Assembly: GCA_934446565.1 (NCBI GenBank)
Contig: CAKSEO010000005.1
Location: forward strand, 1-64,000
From: an uncultured Oscillospiraceae bacterium
Lineage (GTDB): Bacteria > Bacillota > Clostridia > Oscillospirales > Ruminococcaceae
Direction of reading: 5' to 3'
Length of the DNA: 64,000 bases
Position 1 is the first letter of the stretch. Every line of letters starts with the position of its first letter. This document shows, piece after piece, positions 8,382 through 17,747 of the stretch. The translations under genes were made by a program, and so were the position numbers. Under the pieces are notes generated by a model. The model was given only the letters and a program-made list of their open reading frames with translations, searched no databases and was not told where the DNA came from.

Positions 8382-10754
8382 TTATTCCTGTGCGCCGTAG
8401 ACCTTTCTTGCGATGTCCACGGTCTCCTTTGCGTCGCGGGCGTAGAAATCCGCGCCTATCTTCTCGGCGTAATCCGGGGTCAGTACTGCGCCGCCGACTA
8501 CTATCTTGCAGTTGACGTTGTTCTCGTGCAGCAGCTTTATCGTGTTCTCCATGCTCTTGAGCGTCGTCGTCATCAGCGCGGACAGCCCTACCAGCCGCAC
8601 GTCGTACTTTATCGCGGCGTCAACTACGTCCTGGTAGTCAACGTCCTTTCCGAGGTCGATGACGTCGAAGCCGTAGTTTTCCAGCAGGGTCTTTACAATG
8701 TTCTTGCCGATGTCGTGGATGTCTCCCTTGACCGTGCAGAGCACCACGCGCCCTGCGGAAACTCCGCTGCCGCCGCGCTCGGATATCGCTTTCTTGATAA
8801 CGTCGAACGCTGCCTGCGCCGCTCCCGCCGACTGTATCAGCTGCGGCAGGAATATCGTGCCTTTCTCGAACTTAGCGCCCACCGTGTCCAGCGCCGGGAT
8901 AAGCTTGCCGTTGATTATCTCCATCGGGTCGGTGCCGGAGGTCAGCATACGGTCGGCCGCCGCTGCGCACTCCGCTTTCAAACCCGCCGCAACTGCGTCG
9001 GAGATGTCCATTTCGGCGGTAGGAGCCGCCGATGCGGGTTTCTTGACCTCCGCGCCGTAATTTTCGATGAACTCCGCTCCGTGGCGGTCGTAGCCGCTCA
9101 GCAGTCTGAACGCTCTTACCGCGCCGGTCATGGAAGCGATGTTCGGATTCATTATCGGGAGGGTCAGACCGCATTGCATTGCAAGCGAAATGAACGTGGA
9201 ATTCACAAGCTCGCGGTTCGGCAGACCGAACGAGATGTTAGAAACGCCCAGTACGGTTTTCAGTCCTAACTGCTCTGTCACCATGCGGAGGGCTTTCAGT
9301 GTTTCCTTTACGCCGTCCTGCTCGGCGGAGGCGGTCAGGGTCAGGCAGTCGATATAGACGTCCTGCTTCGGGATTCCGTATTCCTGCGCGCGGCGGAGTA
9401 TCTTCTCGGCTATCGCGAAACGCTCCTCGGCGGTCTTGGGAATGCCGTTTTCATCCAGCGTCAGCCCGACTACAGCCGCGCCGTACTTCTTGACCAGCGG
9501 CAGCACCGTGTCAAGTTTCTCGTCCTCGCCGTTGACGGAATTCACTATCGGCTTGCCGGATACGATACGCAGCGCGGCTTCCAGCACCGGAAGCTCGGTG
9601 GTGTCTATCTGCAGCGGAGCGTCCGTCACGGACTGTATCGCATTGACCGCCGCGAGCATCATTTCCTTTTCGTCGATGTCCGGAAGTCCTACGTTTACGT
9701 CGAGTATCTCCGCGCCCGCTCCGGTCTGCTCCAGCGCCTGGCGCATGATGTAGTCGAGGTCGTGCTTCTTGAGCGCTTCCTTGAACAGCTTTTTGCCGGT
9801 GGGGTTGATTCGCTCGCCGATTATGCGCACCGTGTCGATGGTGACTACGCTGGAAGCGCTGCATACCGCCGCAGGTATCTCAGGTTTCGGCATAACGCAG
9901 GTCTTGCCCTTTATGCGCTTCGACACCTCGCGGATATAGTCCGGGGTAGTTCCGCAGCAGCCGCCGAGCACCTTTACGCCCATTCCCGCTATCTGCTCCA
10001 TCACCTCTGCGTACTCCTCCGGAGTGGTGTTGTAGAGGTTGGTCGCCGGGTCGGGAAGTCCCGCGTTCGGTCTGATGAGCACCGGAACGCTGCTCCATTT
10101 CAGTATTTCCTCGACGATGGGGAGAGCGTCCTTCGGACCGAGGGAACAGTTCATGCCGATAACGTCCGCGCCCAGCCCGGAGAGGGTCAGCGCCATAGCT
10201 GCGGCACTGCATCCCGTGAATGTACGCATGTTCTGCTCAAATGACATCGTGCAGATAACGGGCAGGTCGGTGTTCTCCTTTGCGGCAAGCAGCGCGGTCT
10301 TTATTTCCATCAGGTCGGTCATGGTTTCGATGGCGATGAAGTCCGCTTCCCTGCCAGCCACCATTACCTCGCGGAACATGTCGTACGCTTCGTCCACCGG
10401 CATATCTCCGGTCGGGCGGAGCATTCTTCCCAGCGAGCCGATGTCAAGTCCCACCAGCACGTCGGTGCCCTCCGCGGCTTCCCGCGCGAGCTTTATTCCC
10501 TGTTTGACTATCTCGTCAACGGTATACTTGCTGTTCTGCAGCTTGTGGCGGTTCGCGCCGAACGTGTTCGCGTATATCCCCTGCGCCCCCGCCTCAATGT
10601 AGGAACGGTGTATCGAACGGATAAGGTCGGGTTCGGTGAAGTTCAGTTCCTCCGGAAGTCCGCCCAGTTTCAGCCCGTGCTGCTGTAAAACGGAGCCCAT
10701 CGCGCCGTCAAGAAGTATATGCCCGTTTCCGTTGAGCAGTTCTTTGAATGTCAT
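8382..10754 (-). CDS. metH: Cobalamin-dependent methionine synthase, short clostridial form
   Basis: A 790-residue protein that transfers methyl from methyltetrahydrofolate to homocysteine through cobalamin. Modules in order: homocysteine-binding barrel with zinc cysteines in GMNCSLG (about 203) and GGCCGT (about 267), pterin-binding barrel beginning at RINPTGKK (about 310), helical cap, and B12-binding domain with the cobalt-ligand motif GDIHDIGKN (about 676). The C-terminal AdoMet reactivation domain of the E. coli enzyme (about 1227 residues) is absent, as is usual in clostridia, where it is a separate protein; none is in this window. AGGAGAT precedes the ATG. No S-box or B12 riboswitch is visible upstream. 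Confidence 0.93.
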   Translation of the reverse strand: MTFKELLNGNGHILLDGAMGSVLQQHGLKLGGLPEELNFTEPDLIRSIHRSYIEAGAQGIYANTFGANRHKLQNSKYTVDEIVKQGIKLAREAAEGTDVLVGLDIGSLGRMLRPTGDMPVDEAYDMFREVMVAGREADFIAIETMTDLMEIKTALLAAKENTDLPVICTMSFEQNMRTFTGCSAAAMALTLSGLGADVIGMNCSLGPKDALPIVEEILKWSSVPVLIRPNAGLPDPATNLYNTTPEEYAEVMEQIAGMGVKVLGGCCGTTPDYIREVSKRIKGKTCVMPKPEIPAAVCSASSVVTIDTVRIIGERINPTGKKLFKEALKKHDLDYIMRQALEQTGAGAEILDVNVGLPDIDEKEMMLAAVNAIQSVTDAPLQIDTTELPVLEAALRIVSGKPIVNSVNGEDEKLDTVLPLVKKYGAAVVGLTLDENGIPKTAEERFAIAEKILRRAQEYGIPKQDVYIDCLTLTASAEQDGVKETLKALRMVTEQLGLKTVLGVSNISFGLPNRELVNSTFISLAMQCGLTLPIMNPNIASMTGAVRAFRLLSGYDRHGAEFIENYGAEVKKPASAAPTAEMDISDAVAAGLKAECAAAADRMLTSGTDPMEIINGKLIPALDTVGAKFEKGTIFLPQLIQSAGAAQAAFDVIKKAISERGGSGVSAGRVVLCTVKGDIHDIGKNIVKTLLENYGFDVIDLGKDVDYQDVVDAAIKYDVRLVGLSALMTTTLKSMENTIKLLHENNVNCKIVVGGAVLTPDYAEKIGADFYARDAKETVDIARKVYGAQE

Positions 10755-10777
10755 TTTGTTATCTCCTGAATCTATTT

Positions 10778-12136
10778 TTAGCGTATATTCTCAAGCAGCC
10801 TGTCAAGGCGCTCCAGTTCACTGTTGTCGGGGACTTCCCCGCCGTATCTTACCCGGTCGTAGGTTTGTATCATTCCGTTCAGGTCGTCCGCCGGAACTCG
10901 TCCGCCGAACGCCTTGCCTCCCTTGTCGGAGTGCAGCGTTGTCGTGTCGGTGGGAAGCTGCGGGAACGCCGTCCTCCCGAGCCGCATAAGGAACAGCTCG
11001 TAGCCCTCGCGGTACTTCATCGCCGGGTCGGTTTCGCGGCGGTACTTTTTCAGCAGCTCGCGCTCCGTGCGGACGTTTCTGCCGGAAACGTACCTTGCGT
11101 CGCCGGAGGAGCTGACCTCGTCAAAGAACGGCGCAGGCTCCTCCCGGAGGGGCTCTTTGAACAGCGGCGCGAATATCTCCCGGATAAAGCTCCATATCTG
11201 CCGGCGGAACTTCACCGCCAGGAATATCACCAGCGCCACGAACAGGTACATCAGCAGGTCGGCGTAGGGATTCTCGTTTGTGGTGTAATCTACCGCGTCT
11301 GCGGTGTTTTCAGCAAGCTCGTTGTCGTCCGCAACGTCCTCCCTGCCATGGTTGAAAAGGGACAGCAGCAGCCCGAGCAGCGCGCGTATTCCCTCGAACA
11401 GCGCGTTACCGAACGGCTTCGCGAAAAGGAACAACCCGATTATCACCGCGCCCACCACCGCTATCATCAGCGCGTTCGCGCGACGGACTCCCGCCGGGAG
11501 GACTGCTCTGCCGCCCGCGCGCTGACGGGTCTGCACGTCGATGTTGGTCTGGTTGGTCAGCACCGCCGCGCCGATTATCAGCGCCCCGAAAGATACGCAG
11601 AGCTGCGCCATTCCGGCGGCGTAGATGAGGTCGTTGTGGGTAAAGCTCAACAGTATCGCCGCGATGACCGCCGCCACGAAATACACTCCGAACCACCCCC
11701 GGGAAAACACCTCGCTGTACTCTTTCCCGACCGAGAGGTACCCGCCATAGTACGCGGCGATACACCCCGGCAGGAGGTACAGATAAAGCCCGGTATGAAG
11801 CCCCGCCAGTCCGCAGACCACGCAGAAAACCGCCGTCGGCGCGATGAAGCCGACCCTCGCCAGGAACACCGCCCAGGCTCTGCCGCGCTTCGACAGCCCC
11901 GCGCCGGAAGCCCAGCCGCACAGCAGCCTGCCCGCCGCCCAGAATCCGGCGGCAGCAGCGTACATCACGATGTAATGCCACCAGACGTACTCGCCGAAAC
12001 CGATGCCCTCGGCGGCTGTCACAAACGGAAACAGCGCCAGGAACTGGCATATTACAGCCAGCCACAAAAGCAGCTTCTTATGCAAATCCGCACCGCCTTT
12101 CCGTTTTACCTGATGTGTGGACGCGGGATGTGCCAC
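10778..12136 (-). CDS. Polytopic membrane protein with DUF4129-like C-terminus
   Basis: A 452-residue protein with about eight hydrophobic helices between residues 20 and 310 and a charged cytoplasmic tail ending in a DUF4129-like motif (YDRVRYGG near 430). It is the third member of a MoxR-DUF58-DUF4129 module. In other bacteria this module is linked to envelope stress or protein maturation, often with a transglutaminase-like protein; here no transglutaminase domain is visible. The ATG at 12136 overlaps the DUF58 gene by 31 bases. A TTG at 12085, preceded by AAAGGCGGT and lying just after the DUF58 stop, is an alternative start. Confidence 0.7.
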   Translation of the reverse strand: MAHPASTHQVKRKGGADLHKKLLLWLAVICQFLALFPFVTAAEGIGFGEYVWWHYIVMYAAAAGFWAAGRLLCGWASGAGLSKRGRAWAVFLARVGFIAPTAVFCVVCGLAGLHTGLYLYLLPGCIAAYYGGYLSVGKEYSEVFSRGWFGVYFVAAVIAAILLSFTHNDLIYAAGMAQLCVSFGALIIGAAVLTNQTNIDVQTRQRAGGRAVLPAGVRRANALMIAVVGAVIIGLFLFAKPFGNALFEGIRALLGLLLSLFNHGREDVADDNELAENTADAVDYTTNENPYADLLMYLFVALVIFLAVKFRRQIWSFIREIFAPLFKEPLREEPAPFFDEVSSSGDARYVSGRNVRTERELLKKYRRETDPAMKYREGYELFLMRLGRTAFPQLPTDTTTLHSDKGGKAFGGRVPADDLNGMIQTYDRVRYGGEVPDNSELERLDRLLENIR

Positions 12137-13236
12137 ACATTGCAGATGTCAGTCTGCTCAATATCCGTTGAAAAAATCGACACGCTCCTGCCGTTTTCGG
12201 ACAGCGCGTGAAGCGTATCGTAGCACTTTTCGTCAAGGAAGCTGCTGATGAACACTACGTCGGTGAACCCGTCGAAACGGGTTTCCGCGATAAAATCGTC
12301 GATGTGCGCTCCGCACGCCGTTTCAAGCTCCGCAAGCTGCCGCAGCAGCTTTATCGTGTGGCCGTAACCCTCGCCGCATTCCGGCTCGACCGGGGTCGGG
12401 GAATTCACTGTCAGCGCGCACTGCGTGTGGGTTTTCATGCACCAGTCCAGCATGAACGCCGCGCCCTTTATCAGCGCCTCCAGGGTAGGGAGACCTATCT
12501 CCTGCCGCTCCCCGTGGAAGCTGCGCTGGACGTTCAGCAGTATCAGCACCCGGCGCTCGGTGGTGTACTCGTTGTTGTAGACCATCAGCGAGCCGGTGCG
12601 CGCGCTCTGCGCCCAGTGGATGCGGTTCATCGGCTCTCTGCCGGTGTATTCCCGCGCTCCGCTGATGACGAACGGGTCGGGAAGCACGAACCTCCGCACC
12701 GGGATATCCCCGATGAAAACATCGCTGGACATTCCGCCGCTCTCAATGTCGGCGGGTATCGGGAGCACCCTCACCTGCTGATCGAGCTTTATGACCCGCG
12801 CCGACCTCACCAGCCCGAAAAGGTCGCTGACCGTCAGCGAGATGTCCTCCACCGTGAACACGCCGCGCTTTTCGCAGCGGACCCGCCACGTCCGGCGGCA
12901 CTTCTGCCGTCCCCGGAGCGTGAATATCCCGGAGATGAGTCCTTTCTGTGCGCCGTCCTTTGACGTGACCGCACCGCCGTAAAAGCTGAGCCACCTCGAG
13001 CAGCTTATTTCCGAGCGCACCCAGGGCAGTGGCAGCAGTTTGGCGTTGTCTATCTCCTCGATGAACTCCAGCTCCTCGCCCTCGAACGCTTCCACTATCC
13101 CGCAGTCGGATTTCCCGTCGCTGCTGCGGCGTATCGTCAGCGTATAGCTGAGGTCTTTCAGTCCAAGGCGCTTGTACAGGAAATACTGCCCGACCAGCAC
13201 GGCGGTCAGTATCAGCGCCATCGCGATAAGTTCCAT
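12106..13236 (-). CDS. DUF58 domain protein
   Basis: A 376-residue protein with an N-terminal membrane helix (about 3-20), a beta-rich region, and the DUF58 signature region (GAREYTGREPMNRIHWAQS near 195, which matches the family pattern with an IHW core) followed by a von Willebrand-A-like fold. DUF58 proteins are partners of MoxR AAA+ ATPases. Its start codon shares one base with the MoxR stop, indicating tight translational coupling. Confidence 0.85.
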   Translation of the reverse strand: MELIAMALILTAVLVGQYFLYKRLGLKDLSYTLTIRRSSDGKSDCGIVEAFEGEELEFIEEIDNAKLLPLPWVRSEISCSRWLSFYGGAVTSKDGAQKGLISGIFTLRGRQKCRRTWRVRCEKRGVFTVEDISLTVSDLFGLVRSARVIKLDQQVRVLPIPADIESGGMSSDVFIGDIPVRRFVLPDPFVISGAREYTGREPMNRIHWAQSARTGSLMVYNNEYTTERRVLILLNVQRSFHGERQEIGLPTLEALIKGAAFMLDWCMKTHTQCALTVNSPTPVEPECGEGYGHTIKLLRQLAELETACGAHIDDFIAETRFDGFTDVVFISSFLDEKCYDTLHALSENGRSVSIFSTDIEQTDICNVWHIPRPHIR

Positions 13237-14168
13237 CAGCCTTCGGTGGGTACGGGAACGCTGTCCATCACCTGGCGCAGCACCTCGTCGGCAGCGTTTT
13301 CAGCACCGCCAGCCGCCCCGGAATACCCCCGGCATATCAGGCGGTGCTTCACAACGTAGGGAGCCGCTTCGATAACGTCCTGCGGCATCGCGTAGTCACG
13401 CCCGGAAACCATAGCCAGCGCGCACGCCATCTTGCGCAGCGCGACCGCTCCACGGGTCGAAAGCCCCAGCCGCACGCTGCCGTGCCTGCGGGTCGCTGCG
13501 GCGATGTCCGCGATGTAGGTGCAGACCGCTTCCCCGGCTTTGCAGGCGTTTATTTCCTGCTGAGCATTGATGATATCCTCAGCCGTGCAGACTGCGTTTA
13601 TCTCCTGCGAAACTGCCCCGCCGATGACCGCGACCTCCTCTGAGCGCTCGGGATAGCCCAGCGCCAGCCGTATCATGAAGCGGTCAAGCTGCGCTTCCGG
13701 CAGCGGGTAGGTTCCCTGAATTTCCACCGGATTCTGCGTTGCGATAACGAAAAACGGACGCTCCATCGGGTAGGTCTCGCCGTCGATGGTGGTCTGGCGC
13801 TCCTCCATGCACTCCAGCATTGCGGACTGGGTGCGCGGGGTAGCGCGGTTTATCTCGTCCGCGAGGATTATGTTGGAGAACACCGGTCCCCTGCGGAGCT
13901 GGAATTCCTGCTGTTTCATGTTGAAGAAGTTGATTCCGGTGATGTCGGACGGGAGCAGGTCAGGGGTGAACTGTATCCTGCGGAATCCCGCGTCAACTGA
14001 CTTTGCAAGCGTCCTCGCGAGCAGGGTCTTTCCCGTTCCCGGGACGTCCTCCAGCAGGACGTGACCTCCGGCGAGCATCGCCGCGGTTATCAGCCGCAGC
14101 TCCCGGCGCTTTCCCTTGACCGCAAGGGAAACGTTGTCAACTATGCGGTCAGACAGCTCGTTTATCAT
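13236..14168 (-). CDS. MoxR-family AAA+ ATPase
   Basis: A 310-residue MoxR (AAA_3) ATPase. Walker A is GVPGTGKT-like (DVPGTGKT near 42), followed by the family motif FTPDLLPSDITG, Walker B with sensor region (ILADEINRATPR near 105), and a lid domain. MoxR proteins act as chaperones for assembly or activation of protein complexes, usually with a DUF58 partner encoded next door, as here. AAAGGAG precedes the ATG. The start lies 20 bases inside the end of the upstream MATE gene. Confidence 0.9.
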   Translation of the reverse strand: MINELSDRIVDNVSLAVKGKRRELRLITAAMLAGGHVLLEDVPGTGKTLLARTLAKSVDAGFRRIQFTPDLLPSDITGINFFNMKQQEFQLRRGPVFSNIILADEINRATPRTQSAMLECMEERQTTIDGETYPMERPFFVIATQNPVEIQGTYPLPEAQLDRFMIRLALGYPERSEEVAVIGGAVSQEINAVCTAEDIINAQQEINACKAGEAVCTYIADIAAATRRHGSVRLGLSTRGAVALRKMACALAMVSGRDYAMPQDVIEAAPYVVKHRLICRGYSGAAGGAENAADEVLRQVMDSVPVPTEG

Positions 14169-15522
14169 CTGCTGCTCCTTTCGTCTGCGGCACGTCGTCC
14201 TTTGGCAGGCGGCGCAGTGTTACAAGTGCGATGGTGCCTATCACTATCGCGCATAATGTCCAGATTATCGGCTCGGAAACTATAACGCCCATGTAATCCA
14301 GCCAGGGTATCATGAACACGACGGTGCATATCTTCCAGATGAGCTCGATTATGCTCGCGACTATCGGGATAACGCTGTGCCCCAGCCCCTGGAGGGTGCT
14401 CCGCAGCTCCAGCAGGACAGTCAGGAAGAAGTAGAACGGGACGTTTATCCGCAGGTACAGCACCGCCGTATCCACGACATCAGCCGCAGCGTCGGGCAGG
14501 ATAACCGTCACCATCGTGTGGCCGAGGGCGTACACCAGCAGCACATTGAGCGCCGCGCAGCCGAATCCCAGCAGCAGACCGTCCCGGACGCCCTTTACGA
14601 TACGGGAGTACTTCCCCGCGCCGCGGTTCTGGCTGGCGTAGGTGACAAGCGTAGCGCTAAGCGCGGAAAACGGCATGATAGTCAAGCTGAATATCTTACG
14701 CGCAGCGGTGTGCGCGGCGATTATGTCCTCGCCGAAGCCGTTTATGCCGTTCTGCAGCACGATAGAGCCGATATCCACGATGGAATACATCAGCGCCATT
14801 CCGCAGCCTGCGCTGAGGAGCTCCGCAGTAGTTGCGGCGGTGAACTTGAAATCCCGGGGCTTTACGATAAGGAACGGGCGCTTCTTTATAAGGTAGACCA
14901 GGCAGACCACCGCCGAAACGAACTGCGCGATAACTGTAGCGAACGCCGCTCCGGCTACTCCGAGCTGGAATACCACGACCATCACGATGTCAAGCGCGAT
15001 GTTGAGTATCGTGGAGATTATCAGTATCACCAGCGGGATAACGCTGTCGCCGACCGCGCGAAGAACAGCGGATTCGAGATTGTAGAACAGCGTCGCGACA
15101 AGCCCGAAGCACACTATCATCAGGTATGTACGGGCTTCGTCGAATATTCCCGCGGGGGTGTCCAGCGCGTGCAGCAGCGGGTCGATGAAAATAGAGATAC
15201 CCGCGATGATGAGCGCGGTAGCCGCAACGGAAAATGTTATCGTGCGGGCGATGGTGCGGCGCATTTCATCGTGGTCGCCTGCGCCGAAGTTCTTCGCAAT
15301 GAGTATCGCGAATCCTGTGACTAGACCGTTGATGATGTTGAACATCAGCGACACCACCGAGGCGGTCGAGCCTACGGCGGCGAGCGAATTCTGACCGAGC
15401 TGTCTGCCGATTATTATCGTGTCTGTCAGCGTATACGCCTGCTGGAATGCCAATCCAAGCAGCACGGGAAGCGCAAAGCCGATGATGAGCTTTATCGGCT
15501 TGCCAGTTGTTAATTCTTTCAT
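14149..15522 (-). CDS. MATE-family efflux transporter
   Basis: A 457-residue protein of 12 predicted membrane helices in two homologous halves (GKPIKLIIGFALPVLLG near 6, IVASIIELIWKI near 400). It is a MATE Na+/drug or H+/drug antiporter of the NorM/DinF type. A second, different MATE gene lies at 20075-21415. The gene follows the 56-residue small protein and overlaps the MoxR gene, so the whole minus-strand group down to metH may be co-transcribed. The substrate cannot be deduced. Confidence 0.85.
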   Translation of the reverse strand: MKELTTGKPIKLIIGFALPVLLGLAFQQAYTLTDTIIIGRQLGQNSLAAVGSTASVVSLMFNIINGLVTGFAILIAKNFGAGDHDEMRRTIARTITFSVAATALIIAGISIFIDPLLHALDTPAGIFDEARTYLMIVCFGLVATLFYNLESAVLRAVGDSVIPLVILIISTILNIALDIVMVVVFQLGVAGAAFATVIAQFVSAVVCLVYLIKKRPFLIVKPRDFKFTAATTAELLSAGCGMALMYSIVDIGSIVLQNGINGFGEDIIAAHTAARKIFSLTIMPFSALSATLVTYASQNRGAGKYSRIVKGVRDGLLLGFGCAALNVLLVYALGHTMVTVILPDAAADVVDTAVLYLRINVPFYFFLTVLLELRSTLQGLGHSVIPIVASIIELIWKICTVVFMIPWLDYMGVIVSEPIIWTLCAIVIGTIALVTLRRLPKDDVPQTKGAADDKRAV

Positions 15523-15550
15523 TCTTTACACCTGATTATTCTGTTTATCT

Positions 15551-15721
15551 TTAGTCTGATGTTATTTCGTAGCAGAGATTTTCATAATGCAGCTCCGTGC
15601 CGATGTCAACTCCGTCCGGCAGGAGGAAAAGCGCGATGAACAGCTCATCGCCGGTATCTTTGTCCGTAAGCGTGGCGTATTCGCCCTCTATTTTCGTAAC
15701 CTTGTAGTCATGTGGTTCCAT
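15551..15721 (-). CDS. 56-residue conserved-looking small protein (DUF3006-like)
   Basis: This short reading frame begins MEPHDYKVTKIEG and ends YENLCYEITSD, with a GGAG site 7 bases before the ATG. The pattern of an N-terminal KVTKIEGEYATL strand followed by a DELFIALFLLP segment resembles small beta-barrel proteins such as DUF3006, but the match is by eye only. Acidic, no signal peptide, no membrane segment. It ends 28 bases before the MATE gene. A possible promoter (TTGAAA at 15764-15759, 17 bases, TAGAAT at 15741-15736) would put the transcript start almost on the ribosome binding site, so that promoter is doubtful. Confidence 0.6.
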   Translation of the reverse strand: MEPHDYKVTKIEGEYATLTDKDTGDELFIALFLLPDGVDIGTELHYENLCYEITSD

Positions 15722-15775
15722 TGCTGTTCTCCATTATTCTAGCAGATATGATGTCAAATTTCAATAGTTCAGAAG

Positions 15776-15810
15776 CTGAAAGGCTGTCTGCTCTTCAGAC
15801 AACCTTTCAG
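15776..15810. other. Stem-loop in the gap between two small genes
   Basis: CTGAAAGG-C-TGTCTG pairs with CAGACA-A-CCTTTCAG around a 5-base loop, a 14-bp stem with one mismatch. There is no T-run on either side, so it is not a typical terminator. It lies between the end of the 72-residue membrane protein gene and the 56-residue protein gene. Confidence 0.6.
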
Positions 15811-15840
15811 AATTATCTGGGTAATTCCGGCTATACCGGG

Positions 15841-16059
15841 TCACTCGTCAGAGCCGGAATGCTCCGCCTGTTCTTCCTGCTCGGGCTCGGCGCGGTATTT
15901 TGCCTCCGCCGCTTCCCGCGCCGCGATACGCTCCTGCAGCTTCTTCGCGCGGCGCTTTTTCCTGAGGAAAAAGCAAAGGCTCATAACTCCCCATATCACC
16001 AGGAGAGCTCCTATCGCCACGCCCATTATGATGAGCGATAATGCCAGATATTCGTCCAT
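15841..16059 (-). CDS. Small single-pass membrane protein, 72 residues
   Basis: One hydrophobic helix (about 6-31) is followed by a strongly basic stretch (KKRRAKK) and an acidic tail rich in Glu and Ala. Topology is N-out, C-in by the positive-inside rule. I do not recognise the family. It starts 2 bases after the DUF4364 gene ends, so it is probably co-transcribed with it. Confidence 0.55.
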   Translation of the reverse strand: MDEYLALSLIIMGVAIGALLVIWGVMSLCFFLRKKRRAKKLQERIAAREAAEAKYRAEPEQEEQAEHSGSDE

Positions 16060-16061
16060 CG

Positions 16062-16619
16062 TCAGCCCTCCGTGCCGCTTTCAAAGTAGCTTTCCAGGTA
16101 ATGCCTGAAATCCTCCGGGCTTTTCTGGATGCGCTTCTTTATCTTGTCGGCCTCCGTTTTGTCGGCGGCGGATATCGTCAGATAGTATTTCTGCCTGCCG
16201 GTCCTTTCGGACTTGATGGTGATACCGATGGTGCACGTCCCGTTTTCGTGCTCGGCGTAGCGCACCGATACGAGCGAATCCTTTCTGATCTCGTCGCGCG
16301 TGTAGACCTTGACGGCCTCCTCGAACATCTTCTCGCGGACGGACTGCGGGAGCTCGTCCCCGAATTCACGCGCTGCGGCGTCCCCGAGCTTCGTATTTGA
16401 ATACACGGGAATGCCGTTTATCTCCTTGCAGGTGCAAAGCCTGCCGGTAATGCCGTCCAGAGCTTCCATCAGATCGAAGTAATTCACAGCCTGCTCGAGC
16501 GACGTTATCTCTATCAGCTGATCGCGGTTCAGCGGGCAGCCGATACTGTAGATCAGATGGCACACAAGTATCCGTATCTTGTTTACATCGTCTATTCTTA
16601 TCCTCGGTTGTTGTTTCAT
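16062..16619 (-). CDS. DUF4364 family protein (winged-helix type)
   Basis: A 185-residue cytoplasmic protein. The N-terminal part (IRILVCHLIYSIGCPLNRDQL, about 15-38) resembles the winged-helix start of DUF4364, a clostridial family predicted to be transcriptional regulators; the C-terminal half is a beta-rich domain of unknown role. A start at ATG 16619 is supported by GGTGAT 6 bases upstream. It follows aroC by 39 bases with only a short GC hairpin between them, so it may be the distal part of the aro transcript. Confidence 0.7.
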   Translation of the reverse strand: MKQQPRIRIDDVNKIRILVCHLIYSIGCPLNRDQLIEITSLEQAVNYFDLMEALDGITGRLCTCKEINGIPVYSNTKLGDAAAREFGDELPQSVREKMFEEAVKVYTRDEIRKDSLVSVRYAEHENGTCTIGITIKSERTGRQKYYLTISAADKTEADKIKKRIQKSPEDFRHYLESYFESGTEG

Positions 16620-16658
16620 CGTATCACCAGCTTCATTTATTAGGGCATGCGCCCGGAA

Positions 16659-17747
16659 TTACAGCTTACCCTCCGCGGAAAGCGCGGAAACCAGCGCGAT
16701 ATTCAGCGCGGATTCCACGCAGGGAACTGCGCGCGGAACCACGCAGGGGTCGTGTCTGCCCTTGATGACCAGCTCCTGCTCGGTCATGTCCTTGAAATCC
16801 ACGCTGTTCTGCGGGCGCGAAATGGACGGCGTAGGCTTGAACGCGGCGCGGAAAATTATCGGCATTCCCGATGATATACCGCCCAGGATACCGCCGTGGT
16901 TGTTAGTTACGGTGACGACCTTCCCGTCTTTCAGCGCGAAATCGTCGTTGTTTTCGCTGCCGAAAAGGTCGGCGCAGCCGAATCCGTTGCCGAACTCCAG
17001 ACCCTTTACGGCCGGTATCGCGAACACGAGCTGCGAGATGATGTTCTCCAGCCCCTCCATCATCGGAGAGCCCACTCCGGCGGGCATCCCGACTGCTGCG
17101 CACTCTACAACGCCGCCTACGCTGTTGAGCTGCTCCCTTGCGGAGAGTATCTCGGCGCGCATTTTTTCCTCGGCTTCGTCGGAAAATACCGGGAAGCTGC
17201 GCGACTTGACGGCTTCGAGCTGCTGCGCAGTGACGTTCACCGGGTCAAGGGCTGCGTCGGTTATCCCGTGAAGCGAACGGATGTGCGCTCCGGTGGTTAT
17301 CCCGCGGCGTTTCAGTATCTGCGCGCAGACCGCTCCCGCGAAAACCAGCGGTGCGGTCAGCCTGCCGGAAAAGTGTCCGCCGCCGCGCGGGTCGTTCGCG
17401 CCGTTGTAGCGCAGGAAGCCCGTGTAGTCGGCGTGCGCGGGACGTGCGATGTGCGAAATGTTGCCGTAGTCGGCGGAGTGCTGCTCGCCGTTAAAGATCA
17501 CGGCGGCAAGCGGCGTACCAGTAGTCTTTCCCTCGTAGAATCCGGAAAGTATCTCCGGGAGGTCCTTCTCAAGGCGCAGGGTGGATGTGCCGTCTTTTTT
17601 TGCGGCTCTGCGCGCCATGAATCTGCCTATCTCCTCAAGGTCGAGCGGCTCTCCGGCAGGGAGGTTGTCGATAACGACGCCGATACCCCTGCCGTGGCTC
17701 TCGCCGAAAATCGAAACGGATATACCTCCGTTAAACAATGACGACAT
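16659..17747 (-). CDS. aroC: Chorismate synthase
   Basis: A 362-residue enzyme making chorismate from 5-enolpyruvylshikimate-3-phosphate with reduced FMN. Signature segments: GESHGRGIGVVID near 13, the basic RRAAKKDG loop near 44, and GRHDPCVVPRAVP near 325. The start at MSSLFNGG is chosen because GGAGGTG lies 6 bases upstream; an upstream in-frame start would add 19 unrelated residues. It overlaps the end of aroA by 17 bases. Third gene of the aroB-aroA-aroC operon. Confidence 0.95.
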   Translation of the reverse strand: MSSLFNGGISVSIFGESHGRGIGVVIDNLPAGEPLDLEEIGRFMARRAAKKDGTSTLRLEKDLPEILSGFYEGKTTGTPLAAVIFNGEQHSADYGNISHIARPAHADYTGFLRYNGANDPRGGGHFSGRLTAPLVFAGAVCAQILKRRGITTGAHIRSLHGITDAALDPVNVTAQQLEAVKSRSFPVFSDEAEEKMRAEILSAREQLNSVGGVVECAAVGMPAGVGSPMMEGLENIISQLVFAIPAVKGLEFGNGFGCADLFGSENNDDFALKDGKVVTVTNNHGGILGGISSGMPIIFRAAFKPTPSISRPQNSVDFKDMTEQELVIKGRHDPCVVPRAVPCVESALNIALVSALSAEGKL

